From contig PCTP01000058.1 in the NCBI GenBank assembly GCA_002770795.1, forward strand, positions 10,828 through 18,780: 7,953 nucleotides of DNA, written 5' to 3'. Both the position numbers and the translations under genes were made by a program. This document shows, piece by piece, positions 1-6,830 of the stretch (position 1 is the stretch's first letter; each line of letters begins with the position of its first letter). Below the pieces are notes generated by a model that was given only the letters and a program-made list of their open reading frames with translations, did not search any database and had not been told where the DNA came from. The stretch is from Gammaproteobacteria bacterium CG22_combo_CG10-13_8_21_14_all_40_8. Its GTDB lineage: Bacteria; Pseudomonadota; Gammaproteobacteria; Enterobacterales; GCA-002770795.

Positions 1-28
1 TAGCTAAATTTTTCACCCTGAAACCTGC

Positions 29-77
29 GAGCTTCTAGCCTTGCTGAGTTCGAGCATCCTGAGGTAGCACGGGTATA
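29..77 (-). repeat. Dispersed intergenic repeat, copy 1 (best preserved)
   Basis: Read on the - strand, this block begins TATACCCGTGCTACCTCAGG and continues to AAGCTC. A diverged copy lies on the + strand at 7147-7195: an ungapped alignment of 49 columns has 37 matches by my hand count. Shorter related pieces lie at 443-461 (same orientation) and 510-547 (opposite orientation). The true ends are not clear, and the element may extend towards base 1. I see no open reading frame, transposase or target-site duplication. It is therefore annotated only as a repeat family, probably present elsewhere in the genome. Function unknown. Confidence 0.7.
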
Positions 78-98
78 CACGGGTATACACGGGTATAT
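69..98. repeat. Three tandem 10-bp units at the end of repeat copy 1
   Basis: The unit ACGGGTATAC occurs at 69-78 and 79-88, and again with one change (ACGGGTATAT) at 89-98. The first unit is the terminal part of the dispersed repeat, so the end of the element has been amplified in tandem. Each unit contains the near-palindrome GTATAC. It lies about 80 bp upstream of the tRNA promoter. This could be slippage or repeated protein-binding sites; nothing in the window decides between them. Confidence 0.85.
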
Positions 99-177
99 AT
101 AGTTGTCTAACATTCATCCAAACTATCCTCTCAACATCATTATATTGGACTTTTTTAATTTATTTACACCCTTCTAG

Positions 178-206
178 TTGTAATTTGAAGAATTCTAGGG
201 TAGTAT
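178..206 (+). promoter_or_regulatory. Sigma70-type promoter of the initiator tRNA with GC-rich discriminator
   Basis: A -35 box TTGTAA (178-183, 4/6) is separated by 17 bp from a -10 box TAGTAT (201-206, 4/6). The sequence after the -10 box is CCTGCCC, a GC-rich discriminator of the kind known from stable-RNA promoters under stringent control. Transcription would start near 213-216, only a few bases before the mature tRNA. An A/T-rich tract around 150-166 could act as an UP element. The boxes are moderate matches, but their position relative to the tRNA supports the call. Confidence 0.6.
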
Positions 207-218
207 CCTGCCCTCAAT

Positions 219-295
<77 letters not shown>

Positions 296-351
296 AATTA
301 CGGATAGGTTTCAATCATTGCTTTAAAAATGAATCGAATTTATCAAAAATT

Positions 352-375
352 AAAGCCCCTTTTTAGGGGCTTTTT
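352..375 (+). terminator. Intrinsic terminator after the tRNA
   Basis: A 9-bp perfect stem (AAAGCCCCT at 352-360 with AGGGGCTTT at 365-373) has a TTTT loop and runs into TTTTT (371-375). It lies 57 nt after the tRNA. It should end most tRNA transcripts; any readthrough would continue into rimP, as in the metY-nusA arrangement of E. coli. Confidence 0.88.
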
Positions 376-442
376 AATATCAGCAAGCTGGCTTTGTCAG
401 AATAAAAATTTGTCTTGCTAGTTGCTTAATCAGCAATTAAAT

Positions 443-461
443 TGAGAGTAGCACGGGTATA
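443..461 (-). repeat. Dispersed repeat, short copy 2
   Basis: The 14-mer GTAGCACGGGTATA at 448-461 is identical to 64-77 in copy 1. The match extends leftward through TGAG (443-446) with one extra A at 447. Only the end of the element is clearly kept. Immediately downstream is a small G/C hairpin followed by T8. It faces copy 3 at 510-547, so CGGGTATA (454-461) and TATACCCG (510-517) form an 8-bp inverted pair. Confidence 0.65.
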
Positions 462-483
462 GGGGGCAAATGCCCTTTTTTTT
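462..483 (+). terminator. Weak terminator or attenuator upstream of rimP
   Basis: GGGC (464-467) and GCCC (472-475) form a 4-bp stem with loop AAAT, followed by eight T residues (476-483). The stem could be lengthened with G-T wobbles at the cost of the T tract. The hairpin is short, so termination would be partial. It is the second terminator-like site between the tRNA and rimP and may further limit readthrough into the protein genes. Confidence 0.5.
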
Positions 484-484
484 A

Positions 485-513
485 TTGGCAAAAAACAGTC
501 ATTTTTTTATATA
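485..513 (+). promoter_or_regulatory. Candidate promoter of the rimP-nusA-infB operon
   Basis: TTGGCA (485-490, 5/6 to the -35 consensus) lies 17 bp upstream of TATATA (508-513, 4/6 to the -10 consensus). The discriminator CCCGACC is GC-rich, as in the tRNA promoter. The predicted start is near 520, giving a leader of about 50 nt before the rimP ATG. The -10 box overlaps the left end of repeat copy 3. Sitting just after two terminators, this promoter would give the protein operon transcription independent of the tRNA. Confidence 0.5.
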
Positions 514-547
514 CCCGACCTATCTGAAAATGTAGCAAGGTATAGAA
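510..547 (+). repeat. Dispersed repeat, diverged copy 3
   Basis: Compared with copy 1 read on the - strand, this stretch keeps TATACCCG (510-517), scattered matches through ATG (530-532), AGCAAGG (534-540) and TAGAA (543-547). It needs one 8-nt gap and a one-base insertion near 541. It is in the opposite orientation to copy 2 and overlaps the predicted operon promoter and start site. Homology is less certain than for the copy at 7147 because of the gap. Confidence 0.45.
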
Positions 548-571
548 TATAAATTGAGTAATCCTACTACC

Positions 572-1024
572 ATGAGTAACATCAGCCGACTCAACGAAAT
601 TATTCAACCTGCTGTCGCAGCATCGGGATATGAATTTGTGGGTATTGAATACAAACCAGCGGGCAAGCATTCCATTCTTTGTGTTTATATTGATCATGAA
701 AATGGTATTTCCGTTGATGATTGTGCCATTTGTAGTCATCAAATCAGCGCATTACTAGATGTAGAAGATCCCATTGCTGGTGAATACAATCTTCAGGTCT
801 CTTCTCCGGGATTAGATAGACCCTTATTTAATGCAGCACAATTTCAGCAATATTTAGGGGAAGAGGTTAAAGTTAAATTACACAGTGCCGTTAAAGGCCA
901 ACGTAATCTTAAAGGTAAAATCAGCCAAGTCGTCGAAGATGAGATCAGTATAAAAACGGAAAGTGAAGTATTAACTTTTAATATTCATCAACTGAACCGT
1001 GCAAATATTATCCCAAATTGGTAA
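572..1024 (+). CDS. rimP: Ribosome maturation factor RimP
   Basis: RimP is a cytoplasmic assembly factor that binds free 30S subunits and helps build the S12-containing region. The 150-aa product has the length and sequence of E. coli RimP. It has an N-terminal alpha/beta domain (about 1-80) with GYEFVGIEY (19-27) and VDDCAICSHQISALLDVEDPI (48-68), the family signature VSSPGLDRPL (76-85), then an SH3-like C-terminal domain (about 88-150) ending in ANIIPNW. I chose ATG 572 because it gives exactly the family length. An in-frame TTG at 554 would add six residues (MSNPTT) and repeat the MSN start, and has no better ribosome site. The Shine-Dalgarno signal is weak for both. First protein gene of the operon; 58 nt separate it from nusA. 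Confidence 0.95.
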   Translation: MSNISRLNEIIQPAVAASGYEFVGIEYKPAGKHSILCVYIDHENGISVDDCAICSHQISALLDVEDPIAGEYNLQVSSPGLDRPLFNAAQFQQYLGEEVKVKLHSAVKGQRNLKGKISQVVEDEISIKTESEVLTFNIHQLNRANIIPNW

Positions 1025-1041
1025 AATTGAAAATTGCAAAT

Positions 1042-1069
1042 ACTGTCAGCCGCTTTTAGACAGTTTTTT
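1042..1069 (+). terminator. Terminator-like hairpin between rimP and nusA
   Basis: ACTGTC (1042-1047) pairs with GACAGT (1059-1064) across an 11-nt loop and is followed at once by TTTTT (1065-1069). The nusA ribosome site GAGG (1071-1074) directly follows the T tract. The stem is only 6 bp, so strong termination is unlikely. A NusA-sensitive pause or partial terminator that adjusts nusA-infB expression is possible. E. coli nusA is known to be autoregulated, but this particular site is my inference. Confidence 0.45.
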
Positions 1070-1082
1070 AGAGGCATAAATC

Positions 1083-2579
1083 ATGAATAAAGAAATTTTG
1101 TTGGTTGTAGAAGCCGTCTCAAACGAAAAAGACGTTGCCCCAGACCTGATCTTCGGCGCTTTGGAAGCAGCTTTGGCAATGGCCACCAAGAAAAAGCAAG
1201 GAACCGACATAGAGGTTAGAGTTTGTATTGACCATAGTACAGGTGAATATGACACTTTTAGACGCTGGGAAGTGATTGAAGATGCGCCAGAGGGCATGGA
1301 ACATCCTTATCGTCAAATCGGTATTTCTGCTGCACAGGCTCATGATAAAGATTTAAAGATCGGTGAATTTTTAGAAGAACCTATTGAGTCTATTGAATTT
1401 GGTCGAATCGCCGCTCAAACAGCTAAGCAAGTTATCGTCCAGAAAGTCAGAGAAGCTGAAAGAGCCAAAGTCGTTAAAGCCTTTGAGAGCCGTATTGGTG
1501 AATTATTAACGGGTATCGTTAAACGAGCCGGACGAGACAGCGTTATTCTAGATTTAGGGAATAACGCCGAAGCTATTTTACCCAAAGAAGAAATGATTCC
1601 CAAAGAGACTTTCCGTGCTGGTGATAGAGTTCGTGCCTACTTAAAATCCGTAAGAAATGAAACAAGAGGACCGAGTCTTTTAGTCAGTCGAACCGATCCA
1701 GAAATGCTGGAAGAACTGTTTAGAATTGAAGTCCCAGAAATTGGCGAAACCCTCATCGATATCGTTGCAGCAGCTCGCGATCCAGGCTCCAGAGCCAAAA
1801 TCGCCGTCAAAGCCAATGATCGTAGAATCGATCCAGTCGGCGCTTGCGTGGGCATGAGAGGTTCAAGAGTTCAGGCTGTGACCAATGAACTCAATGGCGA
1901 AAGAGTCGATATTATCGTTTGGGATGAAAATGATGCTCAGTACGTTATTAATGCCATGTCTCCTGCTATTGTCGCTTCTCTCGTAGTTGATGAAGACAAA
2001 CATTCCATGGATATCGCTGTAGCAGATGATAATTTAGCCCAAGCCATTGGCCGTAACGGACAAAATATTCGATTAGCCAGTCAATTGACGGGATGGCAAC
2101 TCAATGTCATGTCTATAGAAGAAATGGAATCTAGAGGTGAAGCTGAAAGTGATCGTCTAGTGAACATGTTCATTAAAGAGTTTGATGTGGATGAAGACCT
2201 GGCAACATTTTTAGTCGAAGAAGGCTTTACTTGCGCAGAAGACGTCGCTTATATCCCGATACAAGAAATGTTGGAAATCGATGGCTTTGATGAAGAACTC
2301 GTTGAAGAGTTAAAAATTCGTGCGAAAAACGCCCTGCTAACCAAAGCGATTGCCAAAGAAGAAAATTTAGAAAGCAGCCAGCCTACGCAGGATCTACTTG
2401 ATATGGAGGGCATGGATAAACATTTAGCCCTAGTTCTTGCAAGTAAAGGCATCTGTAGCATGGAAGATCTGGCAGAACAATCTGTCGACGAGCTATTAGA
2501 ATTCAAAGAGTTAGATGCTGAAAAAGCAGCAAAACTCATTATGACCGCACGCAAACCATGGTTTGAAAACCAAGAATAA
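1083..2579 (+). CDS. nusA: Transcription termination/antitermination factor NusA
   Basis: NusA binds elongating RNA polymerase and nascent RNA. It promotes pausing and intrinsic termination, and takes part in antitermination with NusB/NusE/NusG. The 498 residues (E. coli 495) show the full gammaproteobacterial architecture: RNAP-binding N-terminal domain (about 1-125), S1 domain (about 136-200), KH1 (GMRG at 257-260 within VGACVGMRGSRVQ), KH2 (GRNG at 323-326 within AIGRNGQNIRLAS), then two helical acidic repeats, AR1 (about 362-425) and AR2 (about 437-490), which contact the RNAP alpha C-terminal domain. Start ATG 1083 has GAGG at 1071-1074, 8 nt upstream. A terminator-like hairpin precedes it; infB follows after 23 nt. 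Confidence 0.98.
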   Translation: MNKEILLVVEAVSNEKDVAPDLIFGALEAALAMATKKKQGTDIEVRVCIDHSTGEYDTFRRWEVIEDAPEGMEHPYRQIGISAAQAHDKDLKIGEFLEEPIESIEFGRIAAQTAKQVIVQKVREAERAKVVKAFESRIGELLTGIVKRAGRDSVILDLGNNAEAILPKEEMIPKETFRAGDRVRAYLKSVRNETRGPSLLVSRTDPEMLEELFRIEVPEIGETLIDIVAAARDPGSRAKIAVKANDRRIDPVGACVGMRGSRVQAVTNELNGERVDIIVWDENDAQYVINAMSPAIVASLVVDEDKHSMDIAVADDNLAQAIGRNGQNIRLASQLTGWQLNVMSIEEMESRGEAESDRLVNMFIKEFDVDEDLATFLVEEGFTCAEDVAYIPIQEMLEIDGFDEELVEELKIRAKNALLTKAIAKEENLESSQPTQDLLDMEGMDKHLALVLASKGICSMEDLAEQSVDELLEFKELDAEKAAKLIMTARKPWFENQE

Positions 2580-2602
2580 ATTGCAGCGAGTGGAGTGAAC
2601 TA

Positions 2603-5293
2603 ATGTCAAATATTACCGTAAAAGATCTTGCCAATACAGTGGGGACGCCTGTCGAAACCCTATTGAGCCAATTGAAACAATCTGGAATTGAGGTTGAAAG
2701 TGGCGATGATCAGTTATCTAACGATCAAAAGACAACTCTACTCAATTTCCTGCGAAAGTCACATCATTCTGACAATGCCGAACCTCGGAAAATTACTTTA
2801 AGACGATCCGAAAAATCAACACTTAAAAGTAAGTTGGGCGGAAAGAGCTCGACGGTTCAAATTGAGGTGAAGAAAAGAAGAACTTTTATTAAAAGATCTT
2901 CTAATGAAGACTTTAATTCCAGTGCTGAGGAATCACACTCAAGCGAAGCGATGACAGAAGAAATCATCGCTCCAAAGGTAGAGACAAAAACAGAGGCGAA
3001 GATTGAAAAAGCACCTGTTATTGTCAAAACTGCAGAACAATTGGCTGAAGAAGCGGCTCAAAAGCAAGCCGCTGAAGAAAAAGCCTTTGAAGAAGCCATT
3101 GCCAAAAAAGAAGCTGAAATTAATCAAGCGATTGAATTAAAAGTTAAATCCGTTGTTCAAGAAGCCGAATTAAAGGTACTAGAAGCCGCTAAACTAGAAG
3201 CTAAAAAGCAAGCGGAGGCCGAAGCCGAAAAATTAGCAAAAGAAGCGGCTAAACAGGCTGAAAAAGCAGCGAAAAATAACAGAGTTGAACCTATACAAAT
3301 GGTTGAGGATGATAGCTCATCAGACAAATCCTCCGATAAAAAAGCGCGTCGAGGCAACTTCACCACACCAGATAAGCCAAAAGCGAGTTTCGGTAAAGGT
3401 AGAAAAGGCAAAAAATCTAAAAAAGAAGAGCTCGGTTTATCTTCTGAACAAAGCAGAGGACGTAAGTCTAAGCGCTCTAAATCAACGGCTCCTTCTACAT
3501 TACAACATGAATTTTCTGTACCCACGGAAAAAAAGGTTTTGTCCATCACTATCAGTGAAACTATTTCTGTTGCCGAACTTGCTCAAAAAATGAGTGTAAA
3601 AGCTGTCGAAGTGATCAAAGCTCTGATGGGTCTCGGCGTGATGGCCACCATTAATCAGGTACTCGATCAAGAAACTGCGGCATTGGTGACTGAAGAAATG
3701 GGCCATGAAGTCAAAATGGTCAGCTTGGACGATCTTGAAACCGATGCACTAAACGATGATTCAACCGATGAAAACACCTTATCACTGACTCGACCAGCAG
3801 TTGTCACCATCATGGGTCACGTCGATCATGGTAAAACATCTCTTCTCGACTATATTCGTGAAACTCGCGTTACAGCGAATGAAGCTGGCGGGATTACACA
3901 GCACATTGGTGCTTATCATGTACAAACTGAACGTGGTGTCATCACCTTTTTAGATACACCCGGCCACGCTGCATTCACAGCCATGAGAGCTCGTGGTGCA
4001 AAATCAACAGACATCGTTGTTCTGATTGTTGCTGCAGACGATGGTGTGATGCCTCAAACCATCGAAGCTATTCAACATGCAAAGGCTGCTGGTGTACCCA
4101 TTATTGTTGCCGTGAATAAAATGGATAAAGAATCAGCAGATCCCGATCGCGTTAAAAATGAACTGTCACAATATGGTGTGTTATCAGAAGATTGGGGCGG
4201 AGAATCTCAGTTCGCTCACGTTTCAGCCAAAACCGGTTTAGGTGTCGACGATTTGCTTGAGAAGATCTCTATCCAAGCCGAATTGATGGAACTGACAGCA
4301 CCGATTGAAGGCCGAGCAAAAGGCACCATTATTGAAGCTCGTTTAGATAAAGGTTTAGGTCCAGTTTCCACCGTATTGGTTCAATCTGGTACGTTGCGTA
4401 AAGGCGATATTTTATTGGCTGGTCTACATTTTGGTAAGGTTCGTTTATTAAGAGATGAAAATGGCAATGCCGTTGATTCAGCAGGCCCTTCTATTCCAAT
4501 CGAAGTGTTAGGTTTATCAGGTGTTCCAGATGCTGGCGATGAAGCCAGTGTGGTTTCAGACGAAAGAAAAGCCAATGAAGTGGCTCTACATCGTCAAAGA
4601 AAATTCCGTGAAGCGAAGATCGCTCGTCAACAAAAAACTAAACTTGAAAATATGTTTAGTAACATTGGTGAAGCCGCTGTTGACTCGCTCAATTTATTAA
4701 TCAAAGCGGATGTTCAAGGCTCAATTGAGGCGCTATCAGAATCATTGACGAATCTGTCTACCCCAGAAATTACGGTAAAAGTTGTGGCCACTGGTGTGGG
4801 TGGTATCACAGAGACTGATGCGAATCTAGCCGCAGCCTCTAATGCCTCTATTATCGGTTTTAATGTCCGTGCCGATACCTCTGCGCGAAAAGCGATTGAA
4901 ACTCATGGGATTGACTTACGTTATTACAGCGTCATTTATGATGTGGTCAACGAAGTGAAAGCCGCCATGACCGGCATGCTTGCACCAGAATTTAGACAAG
5001 AAATTATTGGTCTTGCTGAAGTTCGTGATGTGTTTAAATCACCTAAATTTGGCGCAATTGCAGGCTGTATGGTTATAGAAGGTCATATCAAGAAATCTAA
5101 TCCAATACGCGTGTTACGTGACAATGTTGTGATTTATGAAGGTGAACTGGAATCACTAAGACGCTTCAAAGACGATGTCAACGATGTTCGAAATGGCATG
5201 GAATGTGGTATCGGTGTTAAAAACTACAACGATGTCAGAGCAGGCGATCAAATCGAAGTGTTTGAAATCATTGAAGTCAAACGAACCTTGTAA
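2603..5293 (+). CDS. infB: Translation initiation factor IF-2
   Basis: IF2 is the GTPase that binds fMet-tRNA on the 30S subunit and drives 50S joining. The 896 residues (E. coli 890) read in order: IF2_N module (1-50), IF2-associated basic segment (about 60-100), a K/E/A-rich, probably helical linker (about 125-225), a basic K/S/G-rich stretch (about 245-295), second IF2_N module (about 312-370), then the G domain. All GTPase motifs are intact: G1 GHVDHGKT (405-412), G2 with T432 in GGITQHIG, G3 DTPGH (451-455), G4 NKMD (505-508), G5 SAK (541-543). Domains II and III and the fMet-tRNA-binding C2 domain (GMECGIGVKNYNDVRAGD, 865-882) follow. ATG 2603 has GGAG (2592-2595). rbfA follows after 14 nt. 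The long N terminus could carry internal starts, as in E. coli, but none is convincing here. Confidence 0.98.
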   Translation: MSNITVKDLANTVGTPVETLLSQLKQSGIEVESGDDQLSNDQKTTLLNFLRKSHHSDNAEPRKITLRRSEKSTLKSKLGGKSSTVQIEVKKRRTFIKRSSNEDFNSSAEESHSSEAMTEEIIAPKVETKTEAKIEKAPVIVKTAEQLAEEAAQKQAAEEKAFEEAIAKKEAEINQAIELKVKSVVQEAELKVLEAAKLEAKKQAEAEAEKLAKEAAKQAEKAAKNNRVEPIQMVEDDSSSDKSSDKKARRGNFTTPDKPKASFGKGRKGKKSKKEELGLSSEQSRGRKSKRSKSTAPSTLQHEFSVPTEKKVLSITISETISVAELAQKMSVKAVEVIKALMGLGVMATINQVLDQETAALVTEEMGHEVKMVSLDDLETDALNDDSTDENTLSLTRPAVVTIMGHVDHGKTSLLDYIRETRVTANEAGGITQHIGAYHVQTERGVITFLDTPGHAAFTAMRARGAKSTDIVVLIVAADDGVMPQTIEAIQHAKAAGVPIIVAVNKMDKESADPDRVKNELSQYGVLSEDWGGESQFAHVSAKTGLGVDDLLEKISIQAELMELTAPIEGRAKGTIIEARLDKGLGPVSTVLVQSGTLRKGDILLAGLHFGKVRLLRDENGNAVDSAGPSIPIEVLGLSGVPDAGDEASVVSDERKANEVALHRQRKFREAKIARQQKTKLENMFSNIGEAAVDSLNLLIKADVQGSIEALSESLTNLSTPEITVKVVATGVGGITETDANLAAASNASIIGFNVRADTSARKAIETHGIDLRYYSVIYDVVNEVKAAMTGMLAPEFRQEIIGLAEVRDVFKSPKFGAIAGCMVIEGHIKKSNPIRVLRDNVVIYEGELESLRRFKDDVNDVRNGMECGIGVKNYNDVRAGDQIEVFEIIEVKRTL

Positions 5294-5307
5294 ATTAGGA
5301 AGACAAG

Positions 5308-5706
5308 ATGAAAGAATATAGTCGTACCGACAGAGTCGGAGATCAGATCCAAAAAGAACTCGCACAAATCATACAGCGAGAAGTCAGAGATCCCAGACTC
5401 GCCTCTACGACTATTACTGCCGTCCAAACGTCTAAAGACATGCGTTATGCTAAAATCTATGTCACTTTTATGGGTGTAGATGATGCCGTTATTATTAAGG
5501 AAGATATTACGGCACTCAATAAAGCCAAGGGATTTTTCAGAACGCACTTAGGCAAAGCCATGAGTCTAAGACTCGTCCCTGAGTTGAGCTTTATCTATGA
5601 TGAATCTATCGTGCGTGGAGATGTCTTAAGTCGTCTCATCGACAAAGCGATATCTTCTGATAAAGAGAATCACACCGATGATCCTGAAGAATCTTTACCA
5701 GAATAA
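5308..5706 (+). CDS. rbfA: 30S ribosome-binding factor RbfA
   Basis: RbfA is a cytoplasmic factor for late 30S maturation and 16S rRNA 5'-end processing, and is needed for cold adaptation in E. coli. The 132-aa product (E. coli 133) is a single type II KH domain. It shows RVGDQIQKELAQIIQREVRDPRL at 9-31, the beta strand YAKIYVTFMG (47-56), the characteristic A-x-G helix kink as AKG (73-75), and LRLVPELSFIYDESI (87-101). The C-terminal tail is acidic (DDPEESLPE). ATG 5308 has AGGA (5297-5300) 7 nt upstream. It lies 14 nt after infB and is surely co-transcribed with it. Confidence 0.97.
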   Translation: MKEYSRTDRVGDQIQKELAQIIQREVRDPRLASTTITAVQTSKDMRYAKIYVTFMGVDDAVIIKEDITALNKAKGFFRTHLGKAMSLRLVPELSFIYDESIVRGDVLSRLIDKAISSDKENHTDDPEESLPE

Positions 5707-5734
5707 CCATCCAACTTACCAACCTTCTGAAACC

Positions 5735-5760
5735 AAACCCATCTTTGATGGTTTTATCTT
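5735..5760 (+). terminator. Terminator-like hairpin between rbfA and truB
   Basis: CCATC (5739-5743) pairs with GATGG (5747-5751) over a TTT loop. After a bulged C (5738) the stem continues as AAA/TTT (5735-5737 with 5752-5754). It runs into a T-rich stretch, TTTTATCTT. The stem is short and bulged, so this is at most a leaky attenuator that would lower truB expression relative to infB-rbfA. Confidence 0.4.
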
Positions 5761-5786
5761 TTACTCTAAACAGGTAGCCTAAAACT

Positions 5787-6704
5787 ATGGGAAGACGTCG
5801 TAAAAGTGGCCGCAATATTGACGGTATCATACTCCTCAACAAAGCTGGGGACAAAACATCCAATTTTGAATTACAACAGGTTCGGCGTTTATTCAATGCC
5901 AATAAAGCGGGTCATACTGGTAGTCTCGATCCTATTGCCACAGGGATGCTGCCCATCTGTTTTGGTGAATCCACTAAATTTTCACAGTATTTACTCGATT
6001 CCGATAAAGGCTACACCGTTATTGGTAAATTAGGTGAGAAAACCGAAACTTCAGATCGGGAAGGAGAAATTATTCAAACCGCAGAGGTCAATGTCAGCCT
6101 GGAACAGCTTCAACTGGTATTAAAGCAATTTCGCGGCGAGATCCAACAAGTCCCCTCGATGTATTCAGCCTTGAAACATGAAGGCCAGCCCTTATACAAA
6201 TACGCAAGGCAAGGCATCGTTATCGAAAGGCAAGCCCGAACTCAACAAATTTATTTATTAGAACTAGAAACTTTCGAAAGCCCTTATTTTCAACTCCGCG
6301 TAGAATGTTCTAAAGGCACCTATATTCGTAATCTGGTTGAAGACATTGGAGATACTCTCGGCTGTGGTGCCCATGTGACCGAACTACATCGTGATTTTGT
6401 CGGTCATTTTGATGCCATGGATATGATTTCTTTTGATGAACTCGAAGCCCTGAAACAAACCCAAGGATTCGAGGGGATAGATGAACAACTCCTTCCCGTA
6501 GATAGTGCGATTGCCGATATGCAAGCACTCAGACTCACAGCGGAAATGAGCCACTATATTTTGCAAGGGCAAGCCGTGATGATTGCCCATGCGCCAACCG
6601 ATGAATTACTCAGACTATTCTCCCACGAAGGGCAGTTTTTAGGTGTTGCAGCCATGGATGAAAATGGACTGATAGCCCCTAAAAGATTGATTTCTTCGAT
6701 TTAA
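5787..6704 (+). CDS. truB: tRNA pseudouridine-55 synthase TruB
   Basis: TruB converts U55 in the T loop of tRNAs to pseudouridine and also acts as a tRNA-folding chaperone. The 305-aa product (E. coli 314) has the catalytic Asp48 in AGHTGSLDPIATG (41-53), Tyr76 in GYTVIGKLGEKTETSD, and Arg181 in KGTYIRNLVEDIG. These match the numbering of the E. coli active site. The segment FRGEIQQVPSMYSALKHEGQ (115-134) is also typical. A PUA RNA-binding domain fills about 248-303. Motif I, usually DKPxGxTS, reads NKAGDKTS here (18-25), so the conserved proline is alanine. ATG 5787 is preceded only by AGG (5772-5774), 12 nt away, so translation may be modest. The 80-nt gap after rbfA holds a weak hairpin. 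Confidence 0.96.
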   Translation: MGRRRKSGRNIDGIILLNKAGDKTSNFELQQVRRLFNANKAGHTGSLDPIATGMLPICFGESTKFSQYLLDSDKGYTVIGKLGEKTETSDREGEIIQTAEVNVSLEQLQLVLKQFRGEIQQVPSMYSALKHEGQPLYKYARQGIVIERQARTQQIYLLELETFESPYFQLRVECSKGTYIRNLVEDIGDTLGCGAHVTELHRDFVGHFDAMDMISFDELEALKQTQGFEGIDEQLLPVDSAIADMQALRLTAEMSHYILQGQAVMIAHAPTDELLRLFSHEGQFLGVAAMDENGLIAPKRLISSI

Positions 6705-6716
6705 TTCATTGTTCTA

Positions 6717-6725
6717 TGCTATAAA
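6717..6725 (+). promoter_or_regulatory. Candidate extended -10 promoter upstream of rpsO
   Basis: TG (6717-6718), one base, then TATAAA (6720-6725, 5/6) make an extended -10 element just after the truB stop codon. No good -35 box lies at 16-18 bp, which extended -10 promoters tolerate. It would start transcription near 6732, about 100 nt before the rpsO ATG. Confidence 0.35.
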
Positions 6726-6729
6726 TCTA

Positions 6730-6758
6730 TTGTACAGCCCCTTTGCTTACTGTAAAAT
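6730..6758 (+). promoter_or_regulatory. Candidate rpsO promoter
   Basis: TTGTAC (6730-6735, 3/6) and TAAAAT (6753-6758, 5/6) are separated by 17 bp; TG directly precedes the -10 box. The expected start is near 6765, giving a leader of about 65 nt. A separate rpsO promoter in the truB-rpsO gap is known in E. coli, which supports the location. Confidence 0.5.
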
Positions 6759-6781
6759 GTTGGCTCGCTGTTGCGGCTGAA

Positions 6782-6809
6782 ATAGTGATCGGTCGTGATA
6801 CTTTACTAT
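6782..6809 (+). promoter_or_regulatory. Hairpin in the rpsO leader, possible S15 autoregulatory element
   Basis: ATAGTGA (6782-6788) can pair with TTACTAT (6803-6809), 7 pairs with one G-T. A small inner ATC/GAT pairing is also possible. The ribosome site AGAGG (6818-6822) lies just downstream, 8 nt before the ATG. In E. coli S15 represses its own mRNA by stabilising a leader pseudoknot. A comparable role here is inference; I did not establish a pseudoknot. Confidence 0.35.
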
Positions 6810-6830
6810 CATTAAAAAGAGGTTCTCACT

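Noticed and set aside
1..218. Tail of an upstream protein gene
   Set aside because: Stop codons are frequent in all frames I read, no family is recognisable, and the region is accounted for by repeat DNA and a tRNA promoter.
554..571. An upstream in-frame TTG start for RimP (six extra residues)
   Set aside because: Starting at ATG 572 gives exactly 150 aa and aligns with E. coli RimP; the TTG has no convincing ribosome site and lies close to a repeat copy.
482..742. An 86-codon reading frame on the - strand overlapping the start of rimP
   Set aside because: It lies opposite a well-supported gene and the operon promoter, shows no recognisable domain, and looks like an antisense shadow.
2940..3300. 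Internal translation start for a short IF2 isoform
   Set aside because: Shorter IF2 forms are known in E. coli, but I saw no ATG or GTG with a convincing ribosome site in this part of infB.
3157..3549. A 130-codon - strand frame and a 102-codon + strand frame (3285-3593) inside infB
   Set aside because: Both overlap the low-complexity K/E/A/S-rich part of infB, whose biased codons keep other frames open; the products are compositionally odd and match nothing.
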